Source: Flammeovirga yaeyamensis (GTDB lineage Bacteria; Bacteroidota; Bacteroidia; Cytophagales; Flammeovirgaceae). From it: 64,000 nt of DNA. Within the stretch, counting starts at the first letter, position 1; each line of letters begins with the position of its first letter. Under the pieces are notes generated by a model. It was not told the origin of the DNA. It did not search any database and saw only the letters and a list, made by a program, of their open reading frames with translations. A program made the position numbers and the translations under genes. The DNA lies in NCBI RefSeq assembly GCF_018736045.1, contig NZ_CP076132.1, forward strand, positions 908,501-972,500, read 5' to 3'. Shown here piece by piece: positions 60,289 to 64,000 of this stretch.

Positions 60289-60319
60289 TACCCGTAACAT
60301 AAGTTGCGGGTATTTTTTT
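60289..60319 (+). terminator. Rho-independent terminator
   Basis: TACCCG (60289-60294) pairs with CGGGTA (60307-60312), followed by seven T. Confidence 0.85.
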
Positions 60320-60610
60320 GTCATTTTTTTGATGAACACTTTCTATATCTCCATATTTGAATACTTATGTAATGCAATACCCAAAAACGTAGAATACCTC
60401 TACTTTTTATCAAATAATAAGTTGATTACTGATAAATAAGCATGTAATGTTATTGGAGACGTATCAATAATTTCATCAAAATTTAAGCATACTCAAACTT
60501 ATAATCACTTTTAGAATCCCTATAGAAATATCATTTGATGTTGATTTATCGTTACGGAAAATTAAGGACTTACTAAAACACCCAGAACCAAATAATTAAC
60601 GAATGATACT
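60320..60610. other. Spacer upstream of the T9SS gene
   Basis: About 290 AT-rich bases (370 between stop and start if the terminator is counted). A small GTAG/CTAC hairpin lies near 60390-60408. I see no gene or clear promoter. Confidence 0.4.
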
Positions 60611-62254
60611 ATGAAATCCATCTTTATCTTTTTATTCTCTCTACTGTTAGTATCTTTTGCTAAAGCGCAATCGCATACTTATCATCAAAACATTACCAAT
60701 TTTACTAATGATAATATTACGTCAGATTATACTTCTTCCACAGCAGTATCTGATATCACTTATACGGCCTCTACTTCTCAAACCTTAACTGTATCGAATG
60801 GAGCAACCGTAATTTTAGATATTGGTGGAAATACATTGAATCTTAGAGGAGCGGTAGAAAATAATGCAAATTATAACGCGGTAGAAATATACGTAGCCGC
60901 TGGTTCCACATTAAAAATAATTGGAAATGTTGATATAGGAGAAGATACGGATTTAGATATTTTTGGGACTTTTATTGTCACTGGAAATTGGACCAACGAT
61001 GGCAGGGGACCTGGTGATGGAGGAGATCTTGATTTAAATGTTGGAGAAAACGGCATGTTCGCTGTTGGTGGTAATGCAAGTTTCGATTATTCAACTTATG
61101 ATGGAGGTACGTATCCTCAGAATATTTTTATTGGAGGTTCTTTAACTACTGTTGGAGCTCCAGGCGACTTTAGTTCGGTAAATGTTGGGGTTTCTCCTTT
61201 CGGAACTGCTTCTTTGGATTTGGCAGATTCGAATATCAATATTGATTTGTGGCAGAATACGACCGTTAATGACGAAAAGTTGAATACTAATGAAATATCA
61301 TCTACTCCTTTAATGAATGTAGTGATAAATTCTGCCAATGGTTGGGGAAATAAATTTCTTAAAGTGACTTGTACCGATTTTAATCAGAATGAGATCATAA
61401 TTCCAGATCAAACTGGAAACCCTATAACCGACATAGCCCAGCTTCAAACCTTACTTAGAGGTATAAAATGGCAAGTTTTGGACAATACGGTAAAAGATAA
61501 ATTAGTTACCTATCATAAAAATAATGATGGAAAAACGGATCATATAAATTCAAATGAAAGAGGTACAATGATGGAGTACCTTTCTAAAAACAGGGTACTA
61601 AAAATTTCTTTTGTTGATAACATTACAGACACAACTACCGTATATACAAATTCATCAAGCAGAATGTCTTCGATTCAAACGATTGAGGATATTAATATTG
61701 ATAACGATTTGGGTGACTTACCCATTGAGTTAATATTTTTTGAGGCAAGATTACAATATCAGAAAGTAATTTTTAATTGGGCAAGTGCCATGGAAATAAA
61801 CAATGACTATTACGCTATCGAACAATCATATGATGGAAGAAGTTGGAATGAAGTAAGTAAGATCTCTTCAAAACAATCAAACAGTAATTTTAGATTAGAT
61901 TATACTTATTCTATTGACTTTAACGGAAATGATACTTTTTACAGATTAAAACAAGTGGATTTTGATGGTACCACGGAATATTTTGAACATGTTTTTATTA
62001 AAGGAGGGAATAATCATCTGAAATTATACCCGACAAAACTTCAGAAAGGAAATAAATTGAAAGTTGAGGCTATAGGCCGTAATACTATGTTTTTATATAC
62101 TTTAGAAGGAAAAATTATTTATCAATATCAATGGACTAAAGACAATGTGGGATTAGAATTAATAGAATTCCCAACAACTATACCCACAGGTCAGTATATA
62201 GTTGTTTTAAAAAATGATTTATTGAATTTTCACCAACAAATTGTATTATACTAA
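60611..62254 (+). CDS. T9SS-exported protein with an N-terminal beta-helix-like region
   Basis: 547 aa. The signal peptide (1-20) ends KAQ. The N-terminal ~350 residues alternate short Gly/Asn/Asp-rich strands (GGNTLNLRGAVENNAN, DLDLNVGENGMFAVGGN), as in pectate-lyase-like or adhesin solenoids. Residues ~370-465 form the Ig-like module often found before T9SS tails (LPIELIFFEARLQYQ, FNWASAMEINNDYYAIEQS, YRLKQVDFDG). The final ~75 residues are a divergent sorting domain (LKLYPTKLQKGNKLK). Surface or adhesive function is inference. It precedes a 7TM-DISM regulator by 106 bases. Confidence 0.75.
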   Translation: MKSIFIFLFSLLLVSFAKAQSHTYHQNITNFTNDNITSDYTSSTAVSDITYTASTSQTLTVSNGATVILDIGGNTLNLRGAVENNANYNAVEIYVAAGSTLKIIGNVDIGEDTDLDIFGTFIVTGNWTNDGRGPGDGGDLDLNVGENGMFAVGGNASFDYSTYDGGTYPQNIFIGGSLTTVGAPGDFSSVNVGVSPFGTASLDLADSNINIDLWQNTTVNDEKLNTNEISSTPLMNVVINSANGWGNKFLKVTCTDFNQNEIIIPDQTGNPITDIAQLQTLLRGIKWQVLDNTVKDKLVTYHKNNDGKTDHINSNERGTMMEYLSKNRVLKISFVDNITDTTTVYTNSSSRMSSIQTIEDINIDNDLGDLPIELIFFEARLQYQKVIFNWASAMEINNDYYAIEQSYDGRSWNEVSKISSKQSNSNFRLDYTYSIDFNGNDTFYRLKQVDFDGTTEYFEHVFIKGGNNHLKLYPTKLQKGNKLKVEAIGRNTMFLYTLEGKIIYQYQWTKDNVGLELIEFPTTIPTGQYIVVLKNDLLNFHQQIVLY

Positions 62255-62360
62255 TATTTTTTCTTTGTTGGTAAAGAAATTGTAAATCAAATCACATCAC
62301 ACTAACATCAATAATGTGTTCTTGTAACACACGATTAAATTATAAAACGGTTAAACTTCT

Positions 62361-63932
62361 ATGCGTTTACGCACTTTATTCTTCTTTGCTACTTTACTTC
62401 TAATTTTTGATACTTACGCTACGGATAAACTTAAATTAGAACTCTCATATGCTATCGATCTTAATGATGAATATTCATTTGATGAAAGATCGAATATACC
62501 CTTCCAAGATATATCATTAGAATATCTCAATATTGGGTATAATGTTCATCCTGTTTGGATGAAGGTAAAAGTATATTCTGATTCCGAAATGCCAAATCAG
62601 TTTTTCAAAATAGAAAAAACACTGACGGATAGTCTTTCTTTTTATAAACAAGAGGAAGGAGTTTGGTATAAACAATTGGTGGGAATAAAAGTAGAAAATT
62701 CAGACACTCATCCGTCTGGCTATTATTTGCCAGTACAGCTACAAAAGGGGGAAAATGTCTTTTACCTCAAGATAAAATCCAATTTTAGTCATCTATACGA
62801 GCTTTCCATTACAAATAGAGGACAATTAGAAAAAGGAGATTACTATCAGAATATCAAACATGGCTTATTATTGGGACTTTTTATAGTAATCGTACTTTAC
62901 AATTTGTTTTTAGGTATTAACCTGAAAGATTCTATGTATGCATATTATGCCCTGCACGGTTTAATAATCATGTTTAGTCTGCTATCATTAGAAGGTTTTT
63001 TCAGTCAGAAATTCATGAATGTGTCAAGTAGTTATATCTATTTGATCATTACCCTAAATATTTGTCTTGCAAGTGTAGTTTCTTGTTGGTTTTGTATCAA
63101 ATTCTTAAACTTAAAAAAGACCAACCGCCTCTTCTATCATATTATGATTGCCCTAATGGGAGTTGATCTAGTATCATTCCTAGGTATTTTCATACTTCAA
63201 CAATTGGGTTATCAGATTACTTATTATACTTTAACCACTGTAACAACGGTGTATTGTATTTTTGCTTTTATGACTGGAGTAATCTCCTACAGAAAAGGAA
63301 ATAAAGTAGCCAAATTCTACCTAATGGGTTGGACGGTTTATTTTTTAGGTATCATCAGTCAGGCATTTGTTTTATATGGCATCTTAGACCCCACTTATTT
63401 CAACAAAAACTTTTACATCATTGCTATTATTTCTGAAGTCCTTTTGATGTCGTTTGCATTGGCTGATCGATATAAGAAAATTCGAAAAGATCAGAAATCG
63501 TTAGAACATACTTTGGCTAACAAACAAGACAACCTTGATGTCGTTTTATTGGATAACATTCGTAGACAAACTGTCCAAGATAAATTGATTGAACAATTAA
63601 AAGAGATTACAAAATCAGACGATATAGAAAAAGGAGTTAGATCTCTAATTCTGGATTTATCTCAACAAAAAAATACAGATGTGAAGCAATTACATTTCCA
63701 GGAAAACATTGAAGAAGTGGATGTGCAATTTTTAAAACGACTAAAACAACTGCATCCACAGCTTACATCAACGGAGTTAGAAATTTGTTCTCTATTGAAG
63801 TTGAATTATAACACAAAAGAAATTGCGTCCTTTCGTCAAACCTCAGAAGGAGCCGTAAAAACAAATAAATCTAGGATAAAAAAGAAAATAGGAGCTGAAA
63901 CCACGCTAAATGACTATATAATGAGCGTTTAG
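62361..63932 (+). CDS. 7TM-DISM receptor with a C-terminal LuxR-type DNA-binding domain
   Basis: 523 aa. A signal peptide (1-20) is followed by a periplasmic 7TMR-DISMED2-like beta domain (~30-165), seven membrane helices (~175-375), a coiled coil (~378-440) and a LuxR-type HTH (~465-523; LTSTELEICSLLKLNYNTKE then EGAVKTNKSRIKKKIGAE). The layout makes it a one-component membrane sensor-regulator that likely binds a carbohydrate-like ligand outside. The neighbouring T9SS gene is a plausible target. Known proteins of this layout are common in Bacteroidota. Its full length is within the window. Confidence 0.85.
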   Translation: MRLRTLFFFATLLLIFDTYATDKLKLELSYAIDLNDEYSFDERSNIPFQDISLEYLNIGYNVHPVWMKVKVYSDSEMPNQFFKIEKTLTDSLSFYKQEEGVWYKQLVGIKVENSDTHPSGYYLPVQLQKGENVFYLKIKSNFSHLYELSITNRGQLEKGDYYQNIKHGLLLGLFIVIVLYNLFLGINLKDSMYAYYALHGLIIMFSLLSLEGFFSQKFMNVSSSYIYLIITLNICLASVVSCWFCIKFLNLKKTNRLFYHIMIALMGVDLVSFLGIFILQQLGYQITYYTLTTVTTVYCIFAFMTGVISYRKGNKVAKFYLMGWTVYFLGIISQAFVLYGILDPTYFNKNFYIIAIISEVLLMSFALADRYKKIRKDQKSLEHTLANKQDNLDVVLLDNIRRQTVQDKLIEQLKEITKSDDIEKGVRSLILDLSQQKNTDVKQLHFQENIEEVDVQFLKRLKQLHPQLTSTELEICSLLKLNYNTKEIASFRQTSEGAVKTNKSRIKKKIGAETTLNDYIMSV

Positions 63933-64000
63933 TAACCTCATGAAAAGCAATTGTAACCAATTGTAACCTTTAAAATTCGTTCAGAAATTTCCTCTCCCCG

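Noticed and set aside
63941..64000. Direct repeat AATTGTAACC x2 at the window end
   Set aside because: Two 10-base copies at the edge of the window are too little to interpret.

Overview
The window looks like a chromosome segment of a marine polysaccharide-degrading Bacteroidota, probably Cytophagales/Flammeovirgaceae (a Flammeovirga-like genome). The evidence is low GC, three secreted proteins ending in type IX secretion (T9SS) sorting domains, a GH16 agarase/porphyranase-type enzyme, TonB receptors with a carboxypeptidase-regulatory-like N-terminus, and promoters of the Bacteroidota TTTG / TAnnTTTG type. The genus is inferred from gene content only. I saw no rRNA, tRNA or CRISPR array.

Layout. 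1-3.2 kb: the 3' part of a large modular T9SS-exported carbohydrate-binding protein. 3.4-12.2 kb, mostly minus strand: FadR-type regulator, TPR/AAA+ pair, TonB receptor, methyltransferase and oxidoreductase, separated by repeat-rich spacers. 12.5-22 kb: a complete Hmu-type haem uptake operon (hmuR-hmuY-hmuS-hmuT-hmuU-hmuV) with a recognisable promoter and two matching palindromic operator candidates. 22.7-34 kb: a co-directional run of small accessory genes (lipoproteins, Crp and AraC regulators, SRPBCC, VOC, hydrolase, SUFU-domain, methyltransferase). 34-38.4 kb: a GLPGLI-PNGase F fusion and a GH16 enzyme. 38.4-39.8 kb: gene-poor, with decayed coding remnants and a 27-codon hydrophobic peptide gene that has its own terminator. 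39.8-44.8 kb: the most interesting island. It is a ubiquitin-like operon (double-Ubl protein, E2-like/E1 fusion, DUF6527-like zinc protein) next to an undecapeptide-repeat membrane protein, and divergent from an XRE regulator plus an ImmA/IrrE metallopeptidase. The latter pair resembles the CapH/CapP control module of anti-phage systems. 44.8-48.3 kb: GH38 alpha-mannosidase. 48.7-53.2 kb: EcsC, prolyl aminopeptidase and a Rieske/glutamate-synthase fusion with an overlapping partner. 53.3-59.3 kb: a redox-stress block (DoxX-like, AhpD-like, HAD dehalogenase, AraC, two nearly identical ahpC genes, ahpF). 59.5-64 kb: a possible ATP12-like protein, a T9SS protein and a 7TM-DISM/LuxR regulator.

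Several dispersed repeat families fill the spacers. Family A is a ~65-bp double hairpin (4 copies). Family B is a two-box element with the boxes 53 or 62 bp apart (4 copies). Family C is a set of palindromes whose arms vary compensatorily around a TTTNAA-type core. All A and B copies have the same orientation in the window. No transposase is present to explain them.

How the genes work together. The hmu genes form one haem-acquisition machine: surface haemophore, TonB receptor, CobN-like chelatase and an ExbB-like motor. PNGase F, GH38 and GH16 fit secreted glycan and glycoprotein turnover. AhpC/AhpF form a peroxide-reducing system. The ubiquitin-like island is a candidate defence system with its own damage- or infection-responsive regulator.
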